A stretch of DNA of 44,875 bases, from positions 1 to 44,875 of the forward strand of contig QHUA01000001.1 in NCBI GenBank assembly GCA_003221805.1. The letters are read 5' to 3'. A model generated the notes under the pieces. The model was given only the letters and a program-made list of their open reading frames with translations, searched no databases and was not told the DNA's origin. This DNA is from Gemmatimonadota bacterium (GTDB taxonomy: Bacteria > Gemmatimonadota > Gemmatimonadetes > Gemmatimonadales > Gemmatimonadaceae). The position numbers were made by a program, and so were the translations under genes. Shown piece after piece: positions 8,140 to 16,625 of this stretch; position 1 is the stretch's first letter; each line of letters begins with the position of its first letter.

Positions 8140-8288
8140 GGGGCTGAACCTAGCTTTGTAGCCACTTTTTTGCAAATTCTGCACGAAATTGCGCTCATTC
8201 CTTGCATCTTAGGGTGCGAAGAGCGAATTTTGCCCTACGAAATGCGCAAAGTATGCATTGCCAGCCTTTATTCACCTGACCAGCTACC
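8140..8288. promoter_or_regulatory. Divergent control region between glnA (GSI) and glnN (GSIII)
   Basis: This 149-bp AT-richer spacer must hold the start signals of both glutamine synthetase genes. It contains an imperfect direct repeat, CGAAATTGCGC at 8184-8194 and CGAAATGCGCA at 8238-8248, roughly five helical turns apart, which could be paired operator half-sites. I see no convincing sigma-70 or sigma-54 consensus in either direction. Assignment is by position. Confidence 0.5.
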
Positions 8289-10514
8289 ATGACCGCTGCC
8301 ACCATTACTCCCCGTAAAGCCCTGCTGACCGAAATCTCGGCCCGCGACCCGCGAGTCGCGCCGGGCTTCAACGAGGATGGAATACCAGGCCCTACCTCCC
8401 AATACTTCGGCATCAATACCCTCGGCGTCCGCCAGCTGCGCGACAAGCTCCCGAAGGAGGTTTTCGCCAGTCTCGCCGCCTCGATCAGACACGGAAAGAA
8501 GCTCGATCTGGCGATCGCGCCGGTCGTCGCACAGGTGATCAAGGAGTGGGCGATCTCCAGAGGCGTGACTCACTTCACCCACTGGTTCCAACCACAAACT
8601 GGCCTGACCGCCGAGAAGCATGACGCGTTTTTCGCATTTGACGACGACCGCCAGCCCATGGAGTCCTTCACCGGCGATCAGTTGATCCAGAGCGAGCCCG
8701 ACGCATCCAGCTTCCCATCCGGCGGACTGCGCGCAACGTGGGAGGCACGAGGTTACACGGCGTGGAATCCGGCGAGCCCTGTCTTCATCGTCGAATCTAC
8801 CGGGGCCCGCACGCTCTGCATCCCGTCGGTTTTCATCGGCTACAACGGTGAAGCGCTCGATGAGATGACGCCCCTTCTTCGCAGCTCCGACGTCCTTTCC
8901 GAGAAATCGATCGAGCTGCTCGATCTCATCGGTGACAAGGGAGTGCAACGAGTTTTCACCACTCTGGGCCCCGAGCAGGAATACTTCCTCATCGATCGCG
9001 CTCACTTCGGGCTGCGACCAGACCTGGTGATGGGCGGGCGTACTCTCATCGGCGCTCCCCCGCCACGTGGCCAACAGCTCGAGGATCACTACTTCGGCGG
9101 CATTCCGGAGAGAATCCAGGGCTGCATCTCTGAGGCGGAGTTCGAGCTTTACAAGCTCGCCGTACCGATCACCACGCGTCACAACGAGGTGGCGCCCTGC
9201 CAATTCGAGATGGCTCCTTACTTCGAGGAGACCGACCTCGGCGTCGACCACAACCAGCTGGTGATGGCAACGCTGCGACGGGTTGCGCTGCGACATGGGC
9301 TCCAGGCACTGCTGCACGAAAAGCCGTTCGCGGGAATCAACGGCTCCGGCAAGCATTGCAACTGGTCGATGCAGTTAATTTCGAGCTCGTCGGAGCTTGA
9401 TGGTCTCAATCTTCTCAAGCCCGGGAAGACGCCGCACCAGAACATTCGCTTTCTCGTTTTCCTCGCCGCTGTTCTGAGAGGAGTTCACAAGCATTCGGGA
9501 CTGCTCCGCGCCGGCATTGCAACTTCCGGTAACGAGCACCGGCTCGGCGCCAACGAGGCGCCGCCGGCGATTATCTCCGTTTTTATGGGCGACATGCTCA
9601 CCAAGGTCATCGAGGAGATTGCCGCGGGGAAAAGCTCGGAAAACGCGGACCTGCAGATGATCAAGCTTGGTGTGGCCAAGCTTCCCGAAGTGAGGCGCGA
9701 CAACACCGACCGCAATCGCACTTCGCCGTTCGCGTTCACTGGCCAGAAGTTCGAGTTCCGCGCCGTCGGCTCGTCGGCATCCATTGCCTTCCCAATAGCA
9801 CTTCTCAACACGGCGGTCGCCGACGCAATCGGCGAGATCACCGAGTCGCTGCGCGCCGCTCTCAAGAAGACTAAGTCGATCGACGACGCGGTGCTCAAGG
9901 TCGTGCGCGAAGTCTTCAAGGAGACCGCACCCATCCGCTTCGAGGGCAACAACTACTCCGAGGATTGGGTCAAGGAAGCGAAGAAGCGTGGACTGCCGAA
10001 CCTTCGTCGTACGCCGGAAGCACTGAAGGAATTGGTCTCGAAGCAGTCACGCGCTGTGCTCACCGGCCTCGGTGTTCTCAGCAAGGAGGAGCTCGAGTCG
10101 AGGTATCACGTTCGCGTCGAGCGCTACGTGAAGGACATGCTGATCGAGCTCCACACCATGCGCGAGATGGTGGATACGATGGTGATTCCAGCAGCCTACA
10201 ACTATCTGAGCCAACTCACAGAGGCTGCCGCACAGGCGAAGACGGCGGGCATCGCCGCTATCCCACAGGTCACCACTGCCAACCAGATCGGCGAGTTGGT
10301 GCAGGAGCTTCAGGAGCATCGCGAAGACCTGAACGACGTGATTGCGCGCGTGGAAGCGAAGCACGAAGATCCGACCGGACAAGCGGAGATGCTTACCACG
10401 GAGGGAGCGGACACGATGGCCGAAGTCCGGAAGGTCTGCGACGCGCTGGAGCTCTCGGTCGCCGACGACTGCTGGCCACTACCCAAATACCGGGAGATGC
10501 TCTTCCCGGTTTAA
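8289..10514 (+). CDS. glnN: Glutamine synthetase type III
   Basis: A 741-residue protein with the length and motifs of GSIII rather than GSI: the N-terminal YFGINTLGVRQLRDKL segment, GPEQEYFLID in the catalytic domain, GSGKHCNWSM at about 352-361, and GNEHRLGANEAPPAII at 414-429. The C-terminal third is helical (GSIII-specific extension). It makes glutamine from glutamate, ammonium and ATP in the cytoplasm, as a double-ring dodecamer in characterised members. Many bacteria carrying GSIII use it as an alternative to GSI under nitrogen limitation; a similar division of labour with the divergent glnA is an inference. A 280-bp spacer follows, containing an inverted-repeat element. Confidence 0.95.
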   Translation: MTAATITPRKALLTEISARDPRVAPGFNEDGIPGPTSQYFGINTLGVRQLRDKLPKEVFASLAASIRHGKKLDLAIAPVVAQVIKEWAISRGVTHFTHWFQPQTGLTAEKHDAFFAFDDDRQPMESFTGDQLIQSEPDASSFPSGGLRATWEARGYTAWNPASPVFIVESTGARTLCIPSVFIGYNGEALDEMTPLLRSSDVLSEKSIELLDLIGDKGVQRVFTTLGPEQEYFLIDRAHFGLRPDLVMGGRTLIGAPPPRGQQLEDHYFGGIPERIQGCISEAEFELYKLAVPITTRHNEVAPCQFEMAPYFEETDLGVDHNQLVMATLRRVALRHGLQALLHEKPFAGINGSGKHCNWSMQLISSSSELDGLNLLKPGKTPHQNIRFLVFLAAVLRGVHKHSGLLRAGIATSGNEHRLGANEAPPAIISVFMGDMLTKVIEEIAAGKSSENADLQMIKLGVAKLPEVRRDNTDRNRTSPFAFTGQKFEFRAVGSSASIAFPIALLNTAVADAIGEITESLRAALKKTKSIDDAVLKVVREVFKETAPIRFEGNNYSEDWVKEAKKRGLPNLRRTPEALKELVSKQSRAVLTGLGVLSKEELESRYHVRVERYVKDMLIELHTMREMVDTMVIPAAYNYLSQLTEAAAQAKTAGIAAIPQVTTANQIGELVQELQEHREDLNDVIARVEAKHEDPTGQAEMLTTEGADTMAEVRKVCDALELSVADDCWPLPKYREMLFPV

Positions 10515-10538
10515 CTGCAAACCGGGACTGCCGTGTGT

Positions 10539-10730
10539 TTAGGGTCAACTGAACGGGTGCGAGCAGCGGTAAGCAAAGATCTGAGTTCTTAGTTCACGAC
10601 GTCGGGACGTCACTAAGGCCATTCACAGCACAGGCGGTGACTCTCAGGCCACAGCGGTGCGTCACGGCGTAATGAACTGATAACTGCCATCTACGCTACT
10701 CACTGCTCGCACCCGTTCAGTTGGCCCTAA
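10539..10730. mobile_element. MITE-like long inverted-repeat element
   Basis: The outermost 30 bases of the left end (10539-10568) match the reverse complement of the right end (10701-10730) at 28 of 30 positions. Pairing continues inward at lower identity for about another 45 bases per arm. The 192-bp unit has no ORF. The arms begin TTAGGG(T/C)CAACTGAACGGG and are bounded by TA dinucleotides (10540-10541 and 10728-10729), compatible with TA target duplication of IS630/Tc1-type elements but also simply part of the palindrome. It lies between the GSIII stop and the zinc-ribbon gene. Alternatives are a large transcribed hairpin or terminator. No copy number could be checked. Confidence 0.6.
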
Positions 10731-10794
10731 GAAGGTGGCCCCCGATTGCATTGACTGACTGCGGAGATGCCCCCGCCTAAGTATTTTGAGCCCA

Positions 10795-11628
10795 ATGGCA
10801 TCTCCCACTTCCCCCGAACAATCAACCACCTGTCCCTCCTGCGGTGCAGCCGCTACTGGCAAGTACTGCTCTAACTGTGGCGCCCCACTGGCGGGAGCCA
10901 CTTGCTCTGCTTGCGCCGCCGAACTCAGCCCGGGAGCCAAGTTCTGCCACCGCTGCGGGACTGCGGTGGGGGGTGCGGCACCCACAGCCCGAGAATCCAG
11001 AACAAACGCGCTACCCTGGATAGTGGCCGCGCTGGCTTTCCTGGCCTTGTTCGCGATGGCGGCCGGACGCGGCTTCAATGCGCGGCGCAGCAATACCGTT
11101 GATGGTTCCCAGAACGCGCTCCCACAGGCAGGTCTCGACGATCGCGGCGTCGCAGCAAACGATGGATCTGACGCGGTGCGCGCCCCCGATATCTCGAGCC
11201 TGTCTCCCCAGGAGCGTGCTGATCGTCTCTATAATCGGGTGATGATGCTCGCCAGCCAGGGCAAGGTCGACAGCGTGCAGTTCTTCGCGCCGATGGCTCT
11301 CACGGCATACCAGATGCTTTCTCCTCTCAATGCCGATCAGCGTTACGACATGGGTCGGATCGGCGAAGTCGCAGGCGCGCTGCCTCTCGCTAAGGCACAA
11401 GCGGACACCATCTTGAGAGAAAATCCAAATCACCTGCTCGGGCTCATCCTCGAAGCACGTCTGGCGACCTTGGCGGGCGACACCACACAACTTCATTCCT
11501 ATGAGCGAAGGTTGATGGCAGCAGAAAAAGCCGAGTTGGCCAGGAAGCGAGTGGAATATTCCCGCCATCAGGATGACATCGTCAACGCTCTCCAGCAGGC
11601 GCGAAAGAGCCTCGGAATAAAGACATGA
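10795..11628 (+). CDS. Double zinc-ribbon membrane-anchored protein
   Basis: A 277-residue protein. The N-terminus holds two zinc ribbons with four CxxC pairs (C13/C16, C25/C28, C37/C40, C51/C54). A TM helix follows at about 73-91 (WIVAALAFLALFAMAA), then a mostly helical C-terminal domain of about 150 residues with TPR-like spacing (SPQERADRLYNRVMML, LPLAKAQADTILRENPNHLLGL). The topology suggests a cytoplasmic zinc domain and an extracytoplasmic TPR-like domain. Function unknown; such proteins often act as adaptors. ATG 10795 is preferred over the in-frame TTG at 10786. The stop overlaps the next start by four bases (ATGA), indicating translational coupling to the MqnD-like gene. Confidence 0.75.
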   Translation: MASPTSPEQSTTCPSCGAAATGKYCSNCGAPLAGATCSACAAELSPGAKFCHRCGTAVGGAAPTARESRTNALPWIVAALAFLALFAMAAGRGFNARRSNTVDGSQNALPQAGLDDRGVAANDGSDAVRAPDISSLSPQERADRLYNRVMMLASQGKVDSVQFFAPMALTAYQMLSPLNADQRYDMGRIGEVAGALPLAKAQADTILRENPNHLLGLILEARLATLAGDTTQLHSYERRLMAAEKAELARKRVEYSRHQDDIVNALQQARKSLGIKT

Positions 11629-12461
11629 TCAGGACAATCCATCTCGCCCACAGTCCGGATTCGGATGACGCGTTCATGTTCTACGCGCTTGCCGACGGAC
11701 AGATCGATACTCAGGGTATCGAATACGTCCACGAGCTTCAGGACATCGAGACCCTCAATGGACGCGCACTACGTGGTGAGCTCGACGTGACGGCAGTCTC
11801 GATTCACGCCTACGCTTATCTATCAGATCAGTACGCGCTGCTTCCCCATGGCGCATCGATGGGCGACGGTTATGGTCCGATGCTCGTCGCGCGCGAGCCG
11901 ATGACTCGCGAAGAAATCGCCGGCAAGCGCATCGCCGTTCCGGGGATGATGACGAGCGCTTACCTCGCGCTCAAACTCTATCAGCCCGATTTCATCCCCG
12001 TTGTCGTTCCGTTCGACCAGATCGAGCAGACCGTTCTGCGCGGTGATGTCGACGGCGGGCTGCTGATCCACGAGGGGCAGCTCACCTACAAGGACGATGA
12101 TTTGCATCTCGTCGCCGACATGGGAGCATGGTGGCAACAGAAAACCGGCCTCCCCCTCCCCCTCGGCGGCAACGTCGTCCGCAAGGACATGCCGCGCGAG
12201 GTACAGCAGAAGGTTTCGCGACACCTCCGCCAGAGCATTGCCTACGGTCTGGACCACCGCAAGAACGCGCTCGACCACGCCATGCAATACGCGCGTGGAC
12301 TCGATCGCAGCAAGGCCGACGAGTTCGTCGGCATGTATGTCAACGACTGGACACTCGACTACGGCGACCGTGGACGTGCGGCCATTCGTCTCTTCCTCGA
12401 TGAAGGCGTCAAATCGGGCGTAATTACGCGTCCGGTGACGGTGGAGTTCATTGACGACTGA
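11625..12461 (+). CDS. mqnD: MqnD-like protein (1,4-dihydroxy-6-naphthoate synthase / MqnA-MqnD-SBP family)
   Basis: This 278-residue protein has the periplasmic-binding-protein-like fold of the MqnA/MqnD family. Diagnostic stretches are SPDSDDAFMFYALADG near residues 10-25, DVTAVSIHAYAYLSDQYALL near 55-74, GKRIAVPGMMTSAYLALKLY, GGLLIHEGQLTYKDDDLHLV and GLPLPLGGNVVRKDM. There is no signal peptide, which favours a cytoplasmic enzyme over a transporter subunit. MqnD cleaves cyclic dehypoxanthinyl futalosine to 1,4-dihydroxy-6-naphthoate in the futalosine menaquinone pathway. Other mqn genes are not in this window, so the family is firm but the exact reaction less so. It overlaps both neighbours, linking it to the two-component genes that follow. 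Confidence 0.78.
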   Translation: MIRTIHLAHSPDSDDAFMFYALADGQIDTQGIEYVHELQDIETLNGRALRGELDVTAVSIHAYAYLSDQYALLPHGASMGDGYGPMLVAREPMTREEIAGKRIAVPGMMTSAYLALKLYQPDFIPVVVPFDQIEQTVLRGDVDGGLLIHEGQLTYKDDDLHLVADMGAWWQQKTGLPLPLGGNVVRKDMPREVQQKVSRHLRQSIAYGLDHRKNALDHAMQYARGLDRSKADEFVGMYVNDWTLDYGDRGRAAIRLFLDEGVKSGVITRPVTVEFIDD

Positions 12462-14550
12462 GCTGGTCGCCGAACTGGAGCGGCGCGCCGCACGCTTCGC
12501 GGCAGTCGCTACCGTTCAGCAGGCTATTTCCGCAACTATCTCCCTCAAGGAAGCCTACCGCGAGATCTATAAAGCGGTGGCTTCAGTCGTCGATGCTCCC
12601 TGCTTCGCACTCATGATCGCCGATCCGGTGTGCGAGAAGTTCAATGCGCACTGCATCATCGTCGACTCCGAGGAGCGCGAGGGGGAGAGTGTGCTCGACT
12701 TCCCGCACGGTACGGAAACGATCGCCAAGGTTTTCCAGTCGGGCATACCCAGTATCTCGTCCAAGCCCGAGCGCTGGTGGACGGGAACGATCTTCCAGGT
12801 TGCATCGAAGCGTGAAGTCCAAAGTGAGATCACGGCGCCGTTGACGTATCGCGATCGCACCGTCGGAGTGATGCAGGTTCTGTCATATAAGACGAACGCC
12901 TACGACGCGCACGATCTCGACCTGATCATGCTCATCGCGCGTCAGGCGGCGGTTGCAATCGAGAACGCGCGATTGTTCGACGCGCAGCGAAGCGAGCAGA
13001 GGCAAACCGAAGCGGCGGCGGAGATTGCGCGTCTCGCGCTGCGCAAAGTCACCGTCGCGCACGCCAGTCACGCCATTCTCAAGATCCTCGACGAGGTCGT
13101 ACCGTCGAGCGGCAAGGCGATCGGGATCATCGCCAGCGATGGCCATACCATATCCTGTGTCGCCGCCAACGGAAGCTGCGCCCAGATGGAAGGGCTCCTC
13201 GCGCCGGTCGAACGGAGCGCGGTTCGCGTGGCCTGGGCCAAGCAGGAGCCGACCTTCGTCGAGAATCTTCGTGAAAAAGCGCATACCCCGGAGCGTGTTC
13301 CCGAGCAGCCGGCGCTCACCATTCCCCTCATCGCCAGCAACCGTCGACTTGGCGTTCTGATCGTCACGTTAGAGACTCCACAGCTCCAGACCGGACCTCA
13401 CGTCGACGCGCTGCTTCGGCTCGCACCCGCCGTCGCGCTTGCTATCGACGTGCTGCTACTCAGCGAAGACGAGCAGCGCATCCATGCTCGCGAGCGTACA
13501 CTTGCCGCCGCGCTCGCAACGATGGACCAACCCGTGTTGATCCTCGGCGTTGATGCGAAAGTGCAGTACGCCAATGCTGCCGCAATCAAGGAATACGGCT
13601 ACGATGCAACTGAAATCTCGAGGCTATCAGTCGACGATTTCGTGGTGCCAACGACACCGACGTCGCGGCGTCAGACAATTCCGGCAATCCAGATTGACAA
13701 GCCACTCTGGACCGGCGAGCACGTCCATCGGAGAAAGGACGGCAGTGAGTTCCCGGCGGCGGTGACTTTGAGTCACATCCGCGACGGAGCGGACAACATC
13801 GTCGGATTGGTGATCGGTGTCAGAAATCTGACCGAGGAGCAGAAGGTAGCCGATCACCTCGGACGAACCGAGAAGCTCGCGGCGATCGGCGAGCTGGTCG
13901 CTGGTGTCGCGCACGAGTTGAACAATCCACTCACCGGAATTTCCACCTTCGCCCAGCTTCTGCTCGAGGACAATCTTCAGCGCGAGCAGTTCGAATCGGT
14001 GAGTCTGATTAAACGCGAAGCCGACCGTGCCATTGGCGTCATCCGCGATCTTCTTCTCTTCGCTCGCAAGACCGAGGCACGCGATGTCGTCGTCGACGTC
14101 AACACCATCGTCAAGCACACGGTCCGTCTGCGTGCGCTCGCCTCTCGCTCGAGCGGCATCGAGGTGCACATGCATCTCGACGAAACGAACCCGCAGGTCC
14201 GCGGCGACGAACAGAAGTTGCAGCAAGTCCTGCTCAACCTCCTCGTCAACGCCGAAGCGGCGATGGAGGGAGCGCAGCTTCGTCACTTGACCGTCATGAC
14301 TCAGCCCAAGCAGGGCATGGTGCAGATCGTTGTTTCCGATACCGGCCACGGGATGCAGCCGGCTATCGCGCAGCGTGTGTTCGAGCCTTTCTTCACCACC
14401 AAGGCGCCCGGAGAAGGGACCGGTCTCGGACTGAGCGTGAGCTACGGAATCATCCAGGCCCACGACGGAGCAATCTCGGTGGAGAGCACTCCGGATATCG
14501 GCACGACATTTACCATCCTTCTCCCACTCTACACAGAGTCGAAGAAATGA
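12451..14550 (+). CDS. GAF-GAF-PAS sensor histidine kinase
   Basis: A 699-residue soluble sensor kinase. Order: GAF domain (about 10-175), second GAF-like domain (about 190-335), PAS domain (about 350-465, with MDQPVLILGVDAKVQYANAAA and a PAC segment LSHIRDGADNIVGLVIGVRNLTEE), then a HisKA/HATPase core. Phosphoacceptor His488 is in LVAGVAHELNNPLTG; the N box is QQVLLNLLVNAEAAM, G1 is SDTGHGM, the F box is FEPFFTTK and G2 is GTGLGLS. There is no TM helix, so it probably senses a cytoplasmic signal. The start is TTG at 12451 behind GGTGGAG, overlapping mqnD by 11 bases; no earlier ATG fits. The stop overlaps the response regulator by ATGA, so the two form a cognate pair. Confidence 0.92.
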   Translation: MTTELVAELERRAARFAAVATVQQAISATISLKEAYREIYKAVASVVDAPCFALMIADPVCEKFNAHCIIVDSEEREGESVLDFPHGTETIAKVFQSGIPSISSKPERWWTGTIFQVASKREVQSEITAPLTYRDRTVGVMQVLSYKTNAYDAHDLDLIMLIARQAAVAIENARLFDAQRSEQRQTEAAAEIARLALRKVTVAHASHAILKILDEVVPSSGKAIGIIASDGHTISCVAANGSCAQMEGLLAPVERSAVRVAWAKQEPTFVENLREKAHTPERVPEQPALTIPLIASNRRLGVLIVTLETPQLQTGPHVDALLRLAPAVALAIDVLLLSEDEQRIHARERTLAAALATMDQPVLILGVDAKVQYANAAAIKEYGYDATEISRLSVDDFVVPTTPTSRRQTIPAIQIDKPLWTGEHVHRRKDGSEFPAAVTLSHIRDGADNIVGLVIGVRNLTEEQKVADHLGRTEKLAAIGELVAGVAHELNNPLTGISTFAQLLLEDNLQREQFESVSLIKREADRAIGVIRDLLLFARKTEARDVVVDVNTIVKHTVRLRALASRSSGIEVHMHLDETNPQVRGDEQKLQQVLLNLLVNAEAAMEGAQLRHLTVMTQPKQGMVQIVVSDTGHGMQPAIAQRVFEPFFTTKAPGEGTGLGLSVSYGIIQAHDGAISVESTPDIGTTFTILLPLYTESKK

Positions 14551-15608
14551 CTCGCATCCTGATCGTAGACGACGAGGAGACCATTCGGCTCGCCCTGCGC
14601 AAGTTTCTGCGCTCGCGCGGTTACGAAGTCGAGATTGCCGGTTCCGGCGATCAGGCACTAGAGTGTCTCGCACAAGAGTCGTTCTCACTCATGCTTTGCG
14701 ATGTTCGCATGCCGGGAATGACTGGTGTACAGGTTGTGCCGCAGGCTAGAGCACTCGATCCCGACCTTGCCATCATCATGCTGACTGCCGTCAACGATGC
14801 GGCAACGGCGACCGAGGTGCTGTCTGCCGGCGCAACCGACTACCTCATGAAGCCGGTCGAGCTGGCCGATCTGCAGCAGGCGGTCGATCGCGCGCTCAAC
14901 AAGCGCGCTGAGCAGATCGAGCAGCGCCGTCTCGACAAGCTCATTCGCGAAGAAGTTGCGCTCCGCACCGCCGAGCTGGAGCGCGAGAAGGAATCCTTAC
15001 GGCTGATGTCCGTCAGCATCGCCGAGACATTGATCAATGCAATGGAGGCCAAGGACCTTTATCTGCGCGGCCACTCCCAACGAGTCGCGGAGTTAGCAGG
15101 CCAGTTGGCTGAAGAGCTAGGATTGGACGAAACAATATGCGAGGATCTGCGGGTCGCTGGCCGTCTCCACGACGTCGGCAAGATCGGCATTCGGGAGGCG
15201 ATCCTTAACAAGCCCGATCGCCTGACGGTCGAGGAATTCGAGCACGTGAAGCGTCACGTGCAGATCGGCCTGGATATCCTTGCTCCGCTCTTTCACATCA
15301 AGCAGCCCCTCAAGTACGTCGAGCACCACCACGAGCACTGGGATGGGGCCGGGTACCCCCTCGGTCTGGCAGGGGAAGACATCCCGCTGGGTGCCCGGAT
15401 CCTTTGCGCCGCGGACACCTTTGACGCACTAACCTCCAAGCGGGCTTACCGTGAGCCGCTCGAACCACTTGCGGCGCTCGAGCACCTCCGGGTCGACGTT
15501 GGAAAACAGTTCGACCCGTGTGTTTACGATGCTCTCGTTCGCGTTGTCAGGCGCCGTTTTGGTTCACCGGCTACACTCCCAGAGGCAGGCGCGCAAACAG
15601 CTTCTTGA
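14547..15608 (+). CDS. Response regulator with HD-GYP c-di-GMP phosphodiesterase output
   Basis: A 353-residue protein. The REC domain occupies about 1-120: acidic pocket D8/D9, phosphoacceptor D52 (LCDVRMPG), T80 and K102. A coiled linker (about 120-160, EQIEQRRLDKLIREEVALRTAELEREKESL) leads to an HD-GYP domain: the HD dyad H208/D209 (GRLHDVGKIG), HHHEHWDGAGYP with GYP at 269-271, and AADTFDALTSKRAYR. All core metal-ligand motifs look intact, so it is likely an active cyclic-di-GMP phosphodiesterase controlled by phosphorylation from the adjacent kinase. It is the last gene of the coupled set starting at 10795. Confidence 0.93.
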   Translation: MTRILIVDDEETIRLALRKFLRSRGYEVEIAGSGDQALECLAQESFSLMLCDVRMPGMTGVQVVPQARALDPDLAIIMLTAVNDAATATEVLSAGATDYLMKPVELADLQQAVDRALNKRAEQIEQRRLDKLIREEVALRTAELEREKESLRLMSVSIAETLINAMEAKDLYLRGHSQRVAELAGQLAEELGLDETICEDLRVAGRLHDVGKIGIREAILNKPDRLTVEEFEHVKRHVQIGLDILAPLFHIKQPLKYVEHHHEHWDGAGYPLGLAGEDIPLGARILCAADTFDALTSKRAYREPLEPLAALEHLRVDVGKQFDPCVYDALVRVVRRRFGSPATLPEAGAQTAS

Positions 15609-15751
15609 CGGGACGTCACGACCGTTGTATTCGGTTTGCGATCGATAAGCGGCTAAACGCACTCACGCACAAGGCACGCGACGTGCAGCGGGCGAAATCA
15701 GAAAATCGCGCGCTACTTCAGTGCGAGTGCTGACATTCTATGGGAGGGCAA

Positions 15752-16540
15752 ATGCCGAGCGGTGAATCAGTGGAGCCATTGCGTTTTGCGGACGACGACG
15801 ACCCGGACGATCTCGGTGGCTTCAGTCGCGGCAAGCGTTCCTACGACGACGATGATGATGAAGACGGCGGCTGGGCGATCAACGAGGATCACAGCGACCG
15901 CTTGTGGGACAGCGCTGAAGATACGGACGATGACGAAGACGTCGATTCCGATGCGACGGTCGTGAGCGAAGTCGAAGAGGAAGACGAAGAGGAAGAGGAG
16001 GACCTATTTGGCGGTGGTGCGCCGAGAGGCAGAAGGGGTCGCCCCAAGGGCTCCGGCAAGAAGCAGGAATCTTCTCTGACTGGTGGTGGCTCGAGCGGTT
16101 TTGGCGGAGGCACCGGCGGAGGACTCGGCGGCGGATCGATAGGTAGCCCCACCTTCGGGGGGACCTCGTCAACCAGTTCAACAGGCGGGTTCGGGGGCGG
16201 CGCGTCGACCGGAGGCATGGGCCGACCGAGCTCGATCGCCGCTAGCACTACGCCAGCCGCAAGACCAGCCAGTCCATCCAAATCAGCGGGCGGCGCGAAA
16301 AAGAAGGCGGCAAAGAAAGCTGCCCGGCCAAAAGCCAGAAAATCTGCCAAAAAGAAGGCCGCTGGCCGCCGGAAGACCGCACGGAAGGCTGGCGGCAAAA
16401 AGCGTAGCACGCGGAAATCCTCCGCCCGGAAGGCGGGTCGCAAATCCTCGGCGCGGCGGGGAGCCAGCAGCCGCTCGAAAGGCCGGTCGAAGTCGGGCGG
16501 ACGCAAGCGCGGAGGCTCCAAGAAGCGGTCAAGGCGGTAG
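15752..16540 (+). CDS. Acidic / AT-hook / glycine-rich / histone-H1-like basic-tail protein
   Basis: A 262-residue low-complexity protein with four zones. Residues 1-85 are Asp/Glu rich. A GRRGRPKGSGKK segment at about 94-105 has the AT-hook core GRPKG. Residues 106-175 are Gly/Ser/Thr rich. Residues 178-262 are Lys/Arg/Ala/Ser rich with repeats such as AKKKAAKKAARPKAR and TRKSSARKAGRKSSARR, resembling histone H1 tails. The start at 15752 was chosen over ATG 15740 because GGGAGG at 15742-15747 gives a well-spaced Shine-Dalgarno. A likely DNA-binding or nucleoid-organising protein; the acidic end may block DNA contact or recruit partners. A clear intrinsic terminator follows. Confidence 0.78.
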   Translation: MPSGESVEPLRFADDDDPDDLGGFSRGKRSYDDDDDEDGGWAINEDHSDRLWDSAEDTDDDEDVDSDATVVSEVEEEDEEEEEDLFGGGAPRGRRGRPKGSGKKQESSLTGGGSSGFGGGTGGGLGGGSIGSPTFGGTSSTSSTGGFGGGASTGGMGRPSSIAASTTPAARPASPSKSAGGAKKKAAKKAARPKARKSAKKKAAGRRKTARKAGGKKRSTRKSSARKAGRKSSARRGASSRSKGRSKSGGRKRGGSKKRSRR

Positions 16541-16568
16541 ATTTTCCCGCCCCCGTGCGCAGTTCACT

Positions 16569-16601
16569 AAGCGCGGTTACTCTCAAGTAGCCGCGCTTTT
16601 T
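16569..16601 (+). terminator. Rho-independent terminator after the AT-hook/basic-tail gene
   Basis: A 12-bp stem, AAGCGCGGTTAC (16569-16580) and GTAGCCGCGCTT (16587-16598), with one G-T wobble and a 6-nt loop, is followed by a T-run to 16601. It ends the basic-protein transcript 25 bp before the hydrolase start. Confidence 0.88.
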
Positions 16602-16625
16602 CTTGACTGACCGAAACGAGGCGTG

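Noticed and set aside
13627-14688. Antisense open frame of 353 residues over the histidine kinase
   Set aside because: Opposite to a kinase with all canonical boxes; composition lacks any recognisable domain and reflects GC-rich codon structure.
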